DNA of 64,000 nt. Source: Anaerolineales bacterium (GTDB lineage: Bacteria > Chloroflexota > Anaerolineae > Anaerolineales > Villigracilaceae). The translations under genes were made by a program, and so were the position numbers. The stretch lies in assembly GCA_030834895.1 (NCBI GenBank), contig JAUQXA010000018.1, forward strand, positions 186,001 through 250,000, read 5' to 3'. Every line of letters begins with the position of its first letter. The first letter of the stretch is position 1. Positions 25,167-33,303 of the stretch are shown here, piece after piece. A model generated the notes under the pieces. That model was given only the letters and a program-made list of their open reading frames with translations. It was not told where the DNA came from and did not search any database.

Positions 25167-25656
25167 GGTTCTGATTCGCAACGTCCGCCCGCAGGATTTG
25201 GACGATTGCTGCGCCGTCGAATCCTATGGCTTTTCGCCCGAAGAGATGGCATCGCGGGAGACGATTCAACTCCGCATCGAGACTTTTCCACAGGGCTTCT
25301 TCGTCGCCGAGGTCGATGGGCGGGTTATCGGCATGGCGAACGGCGCCTGCACGAACAAGGACGACATCAGCGACGAAGAGTTGAAGCAATTGATCGGTCA
25401 TGACCCGGATGGGAAAAATATGGTCATCTTTGCGCTGGCTGTCCTGCCTGAGTTTCAAAAACAGGGAATCGCAAAACGGTTGATACAACAATTCGTCGAA
25501 GGGGCAAAACGGAACAAAAAGGAAAAGGTCTTCCTGATGTGCAAACCGCACCTGATCGCCTACTACGAAGGGATGGGCTTCCTCCACATGGGATTATCCC
25601 GCTCCACACACGGCGGCGCGCAATGGCATGAGATGTGTTTGCCGCTCAAAGATTGA
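25153..25656 (+). CDS. GNAT-family N-acetyltransferase
   Basis: A 167-residue acetyltransferase. Motif A, V-L-P-E-F-Q-K-Q-G-I-A-K-R-L, contains the Q-x-x-G-x-A acetyl-CoA loop at about residue 100. Motif B, C-K-P-H-L-I-A-Y-Y-E-G-M-G-F, follows. The start at 25153 has AAGGAG seven bases upstream, inside the end of the ywbE-like gene. GNAT enzymes acetylate amines of proteins or small molecules. The acceptor is unknown. A strong hairpin follows the stop codon. Confidence 0.85.
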   Translation: MQASEVLIRNVRPQDLDDCCAVESYGFSPEEMASRETIQLRIETFPQGFFVAEVDGRVIGMANGACTNKDDISDEELKQLIGHDPDGKNMVIFALAVLPEFQKQGIAKRLIQQFVEGAKRNKKEKVFLMCKPHLIAYYEGMGFLHMGLSRSTHGGAQWHEMCLPLKD

Positions 25657-25669
25657 AAAATCCAATACC

Positions 25670-25725
25670 AAACCACGAAGACACAGGGGGAAACAAAAAC
25701 TCCACGTTACGTGTCTTCGTGGTTT
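25670..25725. terminator. Inverted repeat with 15-base arms between convergent genes
   Basis: The arms AAACCACGAAGACAC (25670-25684) and its exact complement (25711-25725) enclose 26 bases. It lies between the plus-strand GNAT gene and the convergent minus-strand membrane protein. The arms end in short A/T runs, which would allow weak termination in both directions. It may also be a dispersed repeat. Confidence 0.6.
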
Positions 25726-25743
25726 GATGCCCGGTTTAGGGAA

Positions 25744-26472
25744 TCACAACAGCGTAACCAAAGCGGCCCACGCGCTCGAAAACAATAAAATAACCGCGCC
25801 AAAGACGGCAAAAACCAGTCTCATGCGTCCCCTTAGTGCCTGAGCCAGACCAAAGAGGAAGAACGCCATTGCCATCACCGTCAGCACGCTGACATAGGCG
25901 TCAGCCTTGCCGTCCCAGCGGCGATATTCATCCGTCGCCTTGTTTTGAGTTGCGGTGATTTCGTTCGCTTTCGCAAACGCGTCTGCCAGGTATGCTTCGG
26001 CATTGGGAAGTCCATCGTCTGTCTGTGGGGCATAGCGAGGATCCGTAAAGAAAACGGAATAGGTCTTGAGTTTGTCCGCGCGTGCTTGTGAACCCACCGC
26101 AGCCAGTTCTGTTGCCATGCGGTCATCCGTATCTTCGAGACCCAAGGCTGCGATCTGCATCACCAGCGACTCCTGCGAAAGCCGCAGATATTCGGTCATG
26201 GTGGCTGTCTCGTAATTGCTTTGCAGACCCTGGCGGTGAATCTCGCCGGATGCCAGTACGGCGTAATATTGCGAGTCGCGGTTGGCGTTGCTGGCGCGGA
26301 TGCCCGCATCCGCTTGCAGTCCAGCCACAATGGCCGTGACGATGCTTGTGATCAACGTCAACACAATGATCAATGTTTTATGTTGATCCGGCCTGCCTTG
26401 AGACAACTCGGCAGATTGAGCCTTTGCCTCGTCAACGGGATTGGGAACAGCTTGAAGCTGGTTTTCGGTCAC
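25744..26472 (-). CDS. Hypothetical membrane protein B of a pair
   Basis: A 242-residue protein. One membrane helix (~33-55, I-I-V-L-T-L-I-T-S-I-V-T-A-I-V-A-G) is followed by a ~110-residue helical region and three hydrophobic segments near the C-terminus. The GTG start is supported by GGAGG seven bases before it and overlaps the preceding gene's stop (GTGA). The layout and a shared acidic D-G-x-x-x-x-E-x-Y-x-A-D stretch resemble the upstream gene, suggesting paralogy. Family not recognised. Confidence 0.65.
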   Translation of the reverse strand: MTENQLQAVPNPVDEAKAQSAELSQGRPDQHKTLIIVLTLITSIVTAIVAGLQADAGIRASNANRDSQYYAVLASGEIHRQGLQSNYETATMTEYLRLSQESLVMQIAALGLEDTDDRMATELAAVGSQARADKLKTYSVFFTDPRYAPQTDDGLPNAEAYLADAFAKANEITATQNKATDEYRRWDGKADAYVSVLTVMAMAFFLFGLAQALRGRMRLVFAVFGAVILLFSSAWAALVTLL

Positions 26473-27143
26473 AGCGCACCTCCGCGAGCGAAGATAAATA
26501 TGATCTCGACGACGCCAAACCATGCAAGGCTGAGAAAATAAACGCCCAAACCAATGGCAAGCGTGATCGCCCGTGAGTTTCCTGAATTCAATTCGGCAAG
26601 GGCAAGCCAGAACAGGCTGACCGCCAGGATTACAATGTCCACCGTCAGCCAGCGTTGTTCGGCTCCGTAACTATCCGATAATTCAAAAGACGCTTCGGGG
26701 TCGAGCGCAGTCAGGTCGGGGGATTCAGACTGGAGGTCTGCAAAATACAATTCAAGGTCATAGGTGCCGTCTTCCTTGAGATATTTCTCGTCCGTGCCAA
26801 GTGGTTCGGACAGCAACAGCAGGTTTGGCAGAAGATATTGACGCATATTTTCCGCCTGTGCCTTGCCCGCTTTGTTGCTACCAGCCTCGTAAGCCTCCAC
26901 CTGAGCAAGTGTGACCGCATACGTTTGCGCGTAATGCGCCTGTTCGTACACCTGTCTCCAGTTTTCGTTTGCGGATGCCTGTTTTTTGACCGCATCGATC
27001 AGTCCCTGACGGATGGCGTTTCCAGCCTCGGAATTAACGCTGCTGGTTCGCCAGGTTACAAGTGCCGTTGTTGCAGAGGCAAGCGCGATCATGACCGCAA
27101 TGAAAACCTCCAGGCGCGGCGAACCGATGATTCGTTTGAGCAT
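26469..27143 (-). CDS. Hypothetical membrane protein A of a pair
   Basis: A 224-residue protein. The first helix (~11-30, V-F-I-A-V-M-I-A-L-A-S-A-T-T-A-L-V-T-W) is followed by a long soluble part (~35-160) with D-G-T-Y-D-L-E-L-Y-F-A-D-L. Two to three hydrophobic helices complete the C-terminus. It is directly coupled to the next gene by a 4-base overlap. The two proteins probably form one complex; function unknown. Confidence 0.65.
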   Translation of the reverse strand: MLKRIIGSPRLEVFIAVMIALASATTALVTWRTSSVNSEAGNAIRQGLIDAVKKQASANENWRQVYEQAHYAQTYAVTLAQVEAYEAGSNKAGKAQAENMRQYLLPNLLLLSEPLGTDEKYLKEDGTYDLELYFADLQSESPDLTALDPEASFELSDSYGAEQRWLTVDIVILAVSLFWLALAELNSGNSRAITLAIGLGVYFLSLAWFGVVEIIFIFARGGAL

Positions 27144-27303
27144 ATGACCTCCATTGTGAATAAAAATGAGTTGTTTTATCTGATTATATTACATGCGGAA
27201 CAGGACGAGGTCATACGAAAAAAATGTTCCCCATCGAGTGTGGGATTTTGGCCATCGATGGCTCGAATAGTAAGAAATAATCAAGCGGGGAATTCCAAAT
27301 AAC

Positions 27304-28068
27304 ATGACTCATCCACGACTAAATTACGACAAAATCTCAAGCGACTACAACCAGCGCTATCCTTCCACCTTTCATTGGGCCCGTGGCGACGCCCTCCTTG
27401 AACTTGCCCGTCACATTGATGCGAAAGCCGTTCTGGAAGTCGGCAGCGGGACGGGCTATTGGTTGAACCTGTTGAATCAGGGGACGTCCCAACTCTACGG
27501 GCTGGATTTTTCAGCGGGGATGATCGCGCAGGCGAAGAATCAATCCGCTCCCCTCAAGCTGACTCGCGGAATTGCGACTCAACTTCCCTTTCGAGCTGAA
27601 TCCTTCGACCTGCTTTACTGTGTAGACGCCATCCATCATTTTGGCGACCATGTGGCTTTTGTGAACGAAGCCTTTCGCGTCTTGAAGCCCGGTGGCGCGC
27701 TGGCAGTTATTGGTCACGACCCGCACAGCGGCGATTTCAACTGGTACTTTTATGATTATTTCGACACTGTCTACGAGACCGACCTGCGCCGTTATCCCTC
27801 CAGCGATGGTCTGAAAGAAATGATGAATCGAACAGGCTTCCAAAACGTTGAGCGCCGGAATATCGAACATGTCCTGAGCATTCACGAAGGAGAGAAAGTT
27901 CTGGACGATCCCTTTATCAAACAAAACGCCACGTCACAACTGGCTTTGCTTAGTAGGGAAACTTATGAGGCTGGCATCGAAAGAATCAAGGCGGACTTGA
28001 AGAAGGATAGCCGCATGGTCTTTAAATCCGATTTTTGGGTCAGGATGGTCATGGGGATAAAACCGTGA
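27304..28068 (+). CDS. Class I SAM-dependent methyltransferase
   Basis: A 254-residue methyltransferase of the Methyltransf_11 type. Motif I is V-L-E-V-G-S-G-T-G-Y-W (~44), the acidic residue ends motif II in Y-G-L-D-F-S-A-G-M, and F-D-L-L-Y-C-V-D-A-I-H-H-F is motif IV. L-K-P-G-G-A-L-A-V-I-G-H-D is motif VI. The acceptor may be a small molecule or lipid, judging from UbiE-like features; it is not identified. It has its own spacing from neighbours and probably its own promoter. Confidence 0.88.
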   Translation: MTHPRLNYDKISSDYNQRYPSTFHWARGDALLELARHIDAKAVLEVGSGTGYWLNLLNQGTSQLYGLDFSAGMIAQAKNQSAPLKLTRGIATQLPFRAESFDLLYCVDAIHHFGDHVAFVNEAFRVLKPGGALAVIGHDPHSGDFNWYFYDYFDTVYETDLRRYPSSDGLKEMMNRTGFQNVERRNIEHVLSIHEGEKVLDDPFIKQNATSQLALLSRETYEAGIERIKADLKKDSRMVFKSDFWVRMVMGIKP

Positions 28069-28181
28069 ACGCAATTTATTGTGAACTAGAATAGTTCCAT
28101 TATCGGGCGGGGAGGAGCGGGCAATTTCTTTGCGCCGTGCTATACTCGCGTATATCGACCTTCTTATACGGATGAGCAACC

Positions 28182-28805
28182 ATGATAAAAAGAATATTGA
28201 TGTTCCTCGCCCTGGCAGTTGTTGTGTCATCTTGCGGAAAGCCTGCCGCCGCCCCTCCCACAGCCACGCCGACGCCCACGATTCCACCGCCTACTAAAAC
28301 GGAAGAGGCGCCTCTGCCAACCGTCACAGCGGCTTGCATTTCCCCCGAGCCCACACAAAAGGATATTGACCGCGTCCTTTCCTTTACCGAGGGGACCTTC
28401 GATGTAGCCGAATGGGAGAGAAGTTATACGGTTGCTGAAAACCGTGTTTCGGTCACATGGTTGAATAATCCATCAGGTGCAATCGCTTACCTTGAAGCGA
28501 TCATCTTCCCGTGTGGATATGAAGAACCCGATTTGAATAATTATTACAGCGATGAAAATTGGAAGACAATCTTTCAATATTATGAAAATTACGAATTGGT
28601 GGATGAATGCAAGCGGGACGATGGCTTGCGGTTGTACGAATTCAAAACGCAGAATCAGGGATTTGAATACGGCGTCAAATACTGGGTAAAAAACGACACC
28701 GACACACGGGTCATTTCCATGATGATCGTTTTCCCGCTCGAATTAAACGCCATGATGGGCGATTACTCCACCCGCCTTTTCCCAACCTATCCAAACTGCC
28801 CGTAA
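28182..28805 (+). CDS. Hypothetical lipoprotein
   Basis: A 207-residue lipoprotein. The signal peptide (~1-18) ends in a lipobox V-S-S-C, so Cys19 should be lipidated. A Pro/Thr-rich linker (~20-50) follows, then a globular domain of ~150 residues with three cysteines (F-P-C-G-Y, V-D-E-C-K-R and a final C-P). It is exported and anchored at the outer face of the membrane. No family is recognised. A strong inverted repeat lies 20 bases after its stop. Confidence 0.7.
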   Translation: MIKRILMFLALAVVVSSCGKPAAAPPTATPTPTIPPPTKTEEAPLPTVTAACISPEPTQKDIDRVLSFTEGTFDVAEWERSYTVAENRVSVTWLNNPSGAIAYLEAIIFPCGYEEPDLNNYYSDENWKTIFQYYENYELVDECKRDDGLRLYEFKTQNQGFEYGVKYWVKNDTDTRVISMMIVFPLELNAMMGDYSTRLFPTYPNCP

Positions 28806-28825
28806 AATTTTAGACCCTAAACCAT

Positions 28826-28879
28826 CGTCCCGAAGGTTTGTGAAACGAGAACAAGTTTTACAGAAAAACCTTCGGGACG
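28826..28879 (+). terminator. CGTCCCGAAGGTTT inverted repeat, hairpin or terminator
   Basis: Perfect 14-base arms (28826-28839 and 28866-28879) flank a 26-base loop, followed by TTTC. It could terminate the lipoprotein transcript or act as a leader hairpin for the amine-dehydrogenase-like gene that begins 26 bases further on. Confidence 0.6.
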
Positions 28880-28905
28880 TTTCAAAACATAACAAGGAAA
28901 ACCAT

Positions 28906-30951
28906 ATGACCTCCCGTTACGATATCCTCTTCCAACCCGTCAAAATCGGACCCGTCACCGCACCCAACCGTTTCTATCAAGTGCCGCATTGCAACGGCTT
29001 CGGATGGAGAATGCCCCAGGGACATGCCACCATGCGCGGGATGAAAGCCGAAGGCGGCTGGGGTGTAGTCCACACCGAAGAAGTGGAAATCCATCACACC
29101 AGCGATTTATCCCCATACTTTGAAGGGCGCCTCTGGAACGATGACGACATCCCGGCCCTACAACTGATGACCGAAGCCGTCCATAAGCACGGAGCGCTGG
29201 CGGGAATCGAACTGGCTTACAACGGGCACGACGCCTCGAACCTGTACTCGCGTGCGGTTCCATTCGATTTACGTTCAAGGGGTATCGTCGGCGCCAGCGG
29301 ATATGAACCCGGTCAATCGCGCGCCGCGAGCAAGGACGACATCAAGCAAATCCGCAAATGGCATCGCAATGCTGCCATCCGCGCCAAACGGGCAGGCTTC
29401 GACATCATCACCTGTTACGCGGGACACAACCTCTCGCTCGCCTTTCACTTTTTATCGAAGGAAAATGACCGCGCCGATGAATACGGCGGCTCGCTCGAAA
29501 ACCGCGTGCGTTTTTTACGTGAAATCATCGAAGAAACAAAGGAAGCTGTCGGCGATACCTGCGGGGTCGCAGTGCGCTTTGCGGTGGATGAACTGCTCGG
29601 CAGTGCGGGGATGGAGTCCACAGGCGAGGCGCGGGACATCATGGGGATGCTTGCCGAACTCCCCGACCTGTGGGACGTGAACATCAGCAACTGGTCGAAC
29701 GACTCAAGCACCTCACGTTTCGAAAAAGAGGGCAACCAGGAAAAATACATTTCCTTCGTCAAGAAACTCACCACAAAACCTGTCGTTGGCGTGGGACGTT
29801 ACACCTCGCCCGACTCGATGGTCTCCGCCATCCAACGCGGAATCATGGATATGATCGGCTCGGCACGCCCCAGTATCGCCGACCCCTTCCTGCCAAACAA
29901 AATAAAAGAAGACCGCCTCGAAGACATCCGTGAGTGTATTGGCTGTAACATCTGCGTCACCGGCGACACGCGTTACGTTCCCATCCGCTGCACGCAGAAT
30001 CCAACCATGGGCGAGGAATGGCGGCGCGGCTGGCATCCCGAATTCATCGCGCCGAAAAAATCCGACGACGAAATCCTCATCGTCGGCGCGGGACCTGCGG
30101 GACTTGAAGCGGCACGGGCGCTGGGCCAGCGCGGGTATCATGTCATCCTGACCGAGTCAAAGCGCGAAGCGGGCGGACGTGTGGCGCTCGAGTCGGCGCT
30201 GCCCGGTCTCATCGAATGGCGGCGCGTGATGGATTGGCGGCTGACCCAAATCAACAAGACACCGAACATCTTTTTTTATCCATCCAGCCAGATGACGGCA
30301 AAGGATGTTCTCGAAGCAGGCGCGCCGCACGTCATCCTTGCCACAGGCGCAACCTGGCGGCGCGATGGCGTGGGACGTTATCTTTCGCAACCCGTTCCCG
30401 GCGATGCCAAAATTTTCACCCCCGATGATTTGATGAATGGCAAGTTGCCATCTGGCAAAGTCCTCATCTATGACGACGACCATTATTACATGGGCAGCGT
30501 CCTTGCGGAACTGCTCGCCGAAAATAGCTGTGAAGTTACTCTGGTCACTCCCGCGCCTTCCATCTCTTATTGGACTCAATTCACGCTGGAGCAGAATCGC
30601 ATCCACAAGCGGCTCCAAGCCTTGAACGTGACCCTGCTCCCAAGCCATTTCGTCGCTTCGCTTCACACGACGACTGCCACTGTTACGAACGTCCTGACAG
30701 CCACCGAAAGCATTTTGCCTTGCGACGCCGTGGTGTTAATCACCGACAGGCTTCCCAACGACGCGCTCTATCACGAGTTAAAGCCCGCGCTGGACGAAGG
30801 CAAACTCAAGTCCCTGCGGCTGATCGGTGACGCCGAAGCGCCCAACATCATCGCGCAAGCCATATTTTCTGGTCATCTCGCCGCCCAGGAATTTGACGAA
30901 ACCCTTGACCCCGACGCGACGCCGTTCAAAGTTGAGCGGGTGATTTTGTAG
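28906..30951 (+). CDS. Trimethylamine-dehydrogenase-like flavin/iron-sulfur oxidoreductase
   Basis: A 681-residue protein with the architecture of TMADH, DMADH and histamine dehydrogenase. An OYE-type FMN barrel (~1-340) is followed by a 4Fe-4S site (C344, C347, C350, C362) and an FAD/ADP-binding domain (from ~385, V-G-A-G-P-A-G-L-E-A). Y-Q-V-P-H-C29 matches the site where TMADH forms 6-S-cysteinyl-FMN. The Y-x-x-H active-site pair is kept (Y-A-G-H). The aromatic residue of TMADH's substrate bowl in T-E-Y is Glu here (T-E-E), so trimethylamine itself is doubtful. It would oxidatively demethylate or deaminate an amine and pass electrons to a flavoprotein; none is adjacent. ATG 28906 has AAGGAAA upstream. 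Confidence 0.85.
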   Translation: MTSRYDILFQPVKIGPVTAPNRFYQVPHCNGFGWRMPQGHATMRGMKAEGGWGVVHTEEVEIHHTSDLSPYFEGRLWNDDDIPALQLMTEAVHKHGALAGIELAYNGHDASNLYSRAVPFDLRSRGIVGASGYEPGQSRAASKDDIKQIRKWHRNAAIRAKRAGFDIITCYAGHNLSLAFHFLSKENDRADEYGGSLENRVRFLREIIEETKEAVGDTCGVAVRFAVDELLGSAGMESTGEARDIMGMLAELPDLWDVNISNWSNDSSTSRFEKEGNQEKYISFVKKLTTKPVVGVGRYTSPDSMVSAIQRGIMDMIGSARPSIADPFLPNKIKEDRLEDIRECIGCNICVTGDTRYVPIRCTQNPTMGEEWRRGWHPEFIAPKKSDDEILIVGAGPAGLEAARALGQRGYHVILTESKREAGGRVALESALPGLIEWRRVMDWRLTQINKTPNIFFYPSSQMTAKDVLEAGAPHVILATGATWRRDGVGRYLSQPVPGDAKIFTPDDLMNGKLPSGKVLIYDDDHYYMGSVLAELLAENSCEVTLVTPAPSISYWTQFTLEQNRIHKRLQALNVTLLPSHFVASLHTTTATVTNVLTATESILPCDAVVLITDRLPNDALYHELKPALDEGKLKSLRLIGDAEAPNIIAQAIFSGHLAAQEFDETLDPDATPFKVERVIL

Positions 30952-30968
30952 TGGCGACTTGAGTCGCC
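30948..30968. repeat. Solitary REP-like palindrome with a GTAG head
   Basis: GTAGTG is followed by the hairpin GCGACTTGAGTCGC. The same head and hairpin type occur on both sides of the RAYT gene at 46.4-47.1 kb. The stop codon of the preceding oxidoreductase (TAG, 30949-30951) lies within the GTAG head. Confidence 0.65.
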
Positions 30969-31009
30969 CTGCCCCACGGATTTTGTAAGTTCTAATAAAA
31001 GGAGATTTT

Positions 31010-31777
31010 ATGATTGGAGCGATCATCGGTGACATCGTCGGCTCGATCTATGAATTCCACAACCACCGTTCGGTAGACTTTCCATTCTTCGGTGAAAAAT
31101 GCTTCTTCACAGATGATTCTGTATTAACCATTGCGCTTGCAGATGCAATCTTGTACGAAAAAAACTATGCCGCTCTCCTCAAGGAATATGTCATACGATA
31201 TCCAAACAGAGGATATGGAATGGGGTTCAACAGATGGGCACAGTCAGGGGATATGAAACCATATAACAGTTATGGCAACGGCGCGGCAATGCGCATTAGT
31301 CCCGTTGGGTTTGCCTTCAACGACCTGGATACGGTTCTTAAGTCTGCGGAAAAATATACGGCAGTCACACACAACCATCCCGAAGGAATTAAAGGCGCAC
31401 AGGCAACTGCGGCGGCAATCTTTATGGCTCGCACCGGCAAAAGCAAGCAGGACATCCGCGCATATATCCAGCAAACCTTTGGTTACAACCTCAATCGCAC
31501 CTGTGATGAGATACGACCCAGCTATCATTTCAATGAAACCTGTCAGCAGACTGTTCCCGAAGCTGTTATCGCGTTTCTAGAGTCAAACGACTTTGAACAT
31601 GCCATTCGGCTGGCCATTTCCCTCGGCGGCGATTCAGATACACTGGCTTGTATCACAGGCGGAATTGCCGAGGCATTTTATGGCGGCGTTCCTGAGTGGA
31701 TGGAGACTCACGCGATGAATCTCCTCGAAAATCGGCTTCAAAAAACAGTAATTGAATTTAGAGAACGGTTCATGTGA
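31010..31777 (+). CDS. ADP-ribosylglycohydrolase family protein
   Basis: A 255-residue DraG/ARH-type hydrolase. I-I-G-D-I-V-G-S-I-Y-E-F opens it, and F-T-D-D-S-V-L-T-I-A-L-A-D-A gives the first metal-binding acidic pair. N-G-A-A-M-R-I-S-P-V-G is the middle signature, and S-L-G-G-D-S-D-T-L-A-C-I-T-G-G-I provides the second Asp pair. The motifs for the two magnesium ions are complete. The family removes ADP-ribose from arginine or from other acceptors. AAAGGAG precedes the ATG. Stop and plsY start overlap, so they are co-transcribed; no ADP-ribosyltransferase is in view. Confidence 0.9.
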   Translation: MIGAIIGDIVGSIYEFHNHRSVDFPFFGEKCFFTDDSVLTIALADAILYEKNYAALLKEYVIRYPNRGYGMGFNRWAQSGDMKPYNSYGNGAAMRISPVGFAFNDLDTVLKSAEKYTAVTHNHPEGIKGAQATAAAIFMARTGKSKQDIRAYIQQTFGYNLNRTCDEIRPSYHFNETCQQTVPEAVIAFLESNDFEHAIRLAISLGGDSDTLACITGGIAEAFYGGVPEWMETHAMNLLENRLQKTVIEFRERFM

Positions 31778-32373
31778 TGAATCTCTTTCACTTTATTTTC
31801 CCTGTCTTGGGCTATCTCTTCGGCTCCATGCCTTTTTCGGTTTGGATCACCCGCCTCGTCAAAGGCGTGGATTTGCGCGATGCAGGCTCCGGTCACGCCA
31901 CTACCACCAACACCATCCGTCAGGCGGGGTTTGGCTGGGGGACTTTGGTTTTGATTCTGGATATCGCAAAGGGATTTATTCCAACATATCTTGCCATCAG
32001 GCAGGATGTCCCAACCTACATTGTTGCGCTAACTGCCACTCTCGCGGTTGTTGGTCACTGTTGGCCAGTATTTGCCCAATTCCGCGGCGGGATGGGACTG
32101 GCAACCACGGGTGGAGCATTCCTCGCGGTCAACCCGCTGGCGTTTCTCACCAGTCTCGGATTGCTCATCCTGCTCGTTTTGGTGGTCCGTCACTCGGCGC
32201 GGGCGAGCGTGTTCACAGGCATTCTGGTTGCGCCTGTGTTGTGGCTTTTCAATATCCGCGACATTTCGATGTGGGTGGCGGTGGGCGCGGGAGTGGTGAT
32301 TACCGTCCGCTTTTTGATAGATTGGAATCGCAAGTATCGCGAGCTATGGCTCGACCGCGAAAAGCCATCATAG
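31777..32373 (+). CDS. plsY: Glycerol-3-phosphate acyltransferase PlsY
   Basis: A 198-residue integral membrane enzyme with about five helices. It acylates glycerol-3-phosphate with acyl-phosphate, the first step of phospholipid synthesis. The loop motif G-S-G-H-A-T-T-T-N-T-I-R-Q-A-G matches the G-S-G-N-x-G-x-T-N family motif with His for Asn. G-H-C-W-P-V-F-A-Q-F-R-G-G-M-G-L-A-T corresponds to the second loop, whose usual G-K-G reads G-M-G. ATG 31777 overlaps the preceding TGA; GTG 31774 is possible. These substitutions fit a diverged PlsY rather than a canonical one. Confidence 0.82.
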   Translation: MNLFHFIFPVLGYLFGSMPFSVWITRLVKGVDLRDAGSGHATTTNTIRQAGFGWGTLVLILDIAKGFIPTYLAIRQDVPTYIVALTATLAVVGHCWPVFAQFRGGMGLATTGGAFLAVNPLAFLTSLGLLILLVLVVRHSARASVFTGILVAPVLWLFNIRDISMWVAVGAGVVITVRFLIDWNRKYRELWLDREKPS

Positions 32374-32409
32374 CGCGGGTAATTTCATCCCCGCGCAAGC
32401 CCGAAACAA

Positions 32410-32438
32410 AAAGAGCCTCGGTTGGACCGGGGCTCTTT
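32410..32438. terminator. Convergent terminator between plsY and the PP2C gene
   Basis: Arms AAAGAGCC and GGCTCTTT close a stem with inner C-G-G/C-C-G pairs. It lies between the end of plsY and the end of the minus-strand phosphatase, and it overlaps the stop codon of the latter by two bases. Confidence 0.7.
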
Positions 32439-33303
32439 ATTCTCCAAACAGCCAGTCAATGAGATTATGCTTCTTTTTCCCCGTGTCTTCCACCTTGGGC
32501 ATGGATAGAATTACCACCGTAATATTATCGTGCCCGCCGCGTTCGTTTGCCAGGTCCACCAGCGCTTCAGCTGCCAGCTTCAAATCCTTCTTTGTGCGGA
32601 TGATCTTTTGGATCTCGTCATCCCAAACCAGGTCGGTCAAACCGTCACTGCAAATCATGACAGTGTCGCCAGGCTCGAGGTGAAATCCCTGGTTGTTTTC
32701 TGATTCTTCATTGGTTTCTGAATTATCAATCCGAAGGCGAAAATCCACTTCGGGCAATTTTAGTCCACCTAAATACCGACGGATGACGTGTTGGTTCGGG
32801 TGGTCATGCATCTGGTCTGCGGTGATGATTCCTTTTTCAAAGGCCTCCTGCACCCAGGTATGGTCAATCGTCAGCCGCTGGATGTATTTGCCGCGCAGAA
32901 GATAAATTCGAGAATCGCCGACATACGCGGTGTAAAGTTTGTCCTCGATGATCCATGCGCAGGCGCACGTTGCTCCCATGCCGTTTTCGCCTTCATTCCC
33001 GGCCGAATGCGAGGAAATGGATTGGCTCGCGTTCTGGATGGCGGACTCCATGATCTTGACGGGCTTCCGCGCGTTACTTTCCGCAACCCCCGCAGTAATA
33101 TAGTTGACCGCAAGTTCCGCCGCAATCTCCCCCGCAAGATGCCCACCGATGCCATCCGCCACCACCGCAAAGACCGCCGGGCGCGGATCATCAGCGCTGA
33201 TATGAAATGAAGAGACCGCATAACGATCTTCATTGTTCTTTCCGGACATCCCAGCATGGCTGAGCGCGGCAACGTGCACGTGGGGAAGCGAAGTGCGGAT
33301 CAT
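32437..33303 (-). CDS. PP2C-type serine/threonine phosphatase
   Basis: A 288-residue cytosolic protein phosphatase. Motif order is conserved: the N-terminal N-E-D-R-Y, V-A-D-G-I-G-G-H (~52) with the metal-binding Asp, Y-V-G-D-S-R-I-Y-L, I-C-S-D-G-L-T-D-L and G-G-H-D-N-I-T-V-V near the C-terminus. It removes phosphate from Ser/Thr using two metal ions. It overlaps the FHA protein gene by four bases, which fits a Ser/Thr phospho-signalling unit. The matching kinase is not in the window. Confidence 0.92.
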   Translation of the reverse strand: MIRTSLPHVHVAALSHAGMSGKNNEDRYAVSSFHISADDPRPAVFAVVADGIGGHLAGEIAAELAVNYITAGVAESNARKPVKIMESAIQNASQSISSHSAGNEGENGMGATCACAWIIEDKLYTAYVGDSRIYLLRGKYIQRLTIDHTWVQEAFEKGIITADQMHDHPNQHVIRRYLGGLKLPEVDFRLRIDNSETNEESENNQGFHLEPGDTVMICSDGLTDLVWDDEIQKIIRTKKDLKLAAEALVDLANERGGHDNITVVILSMPKVEDTGKKKHNLIDWLFGE

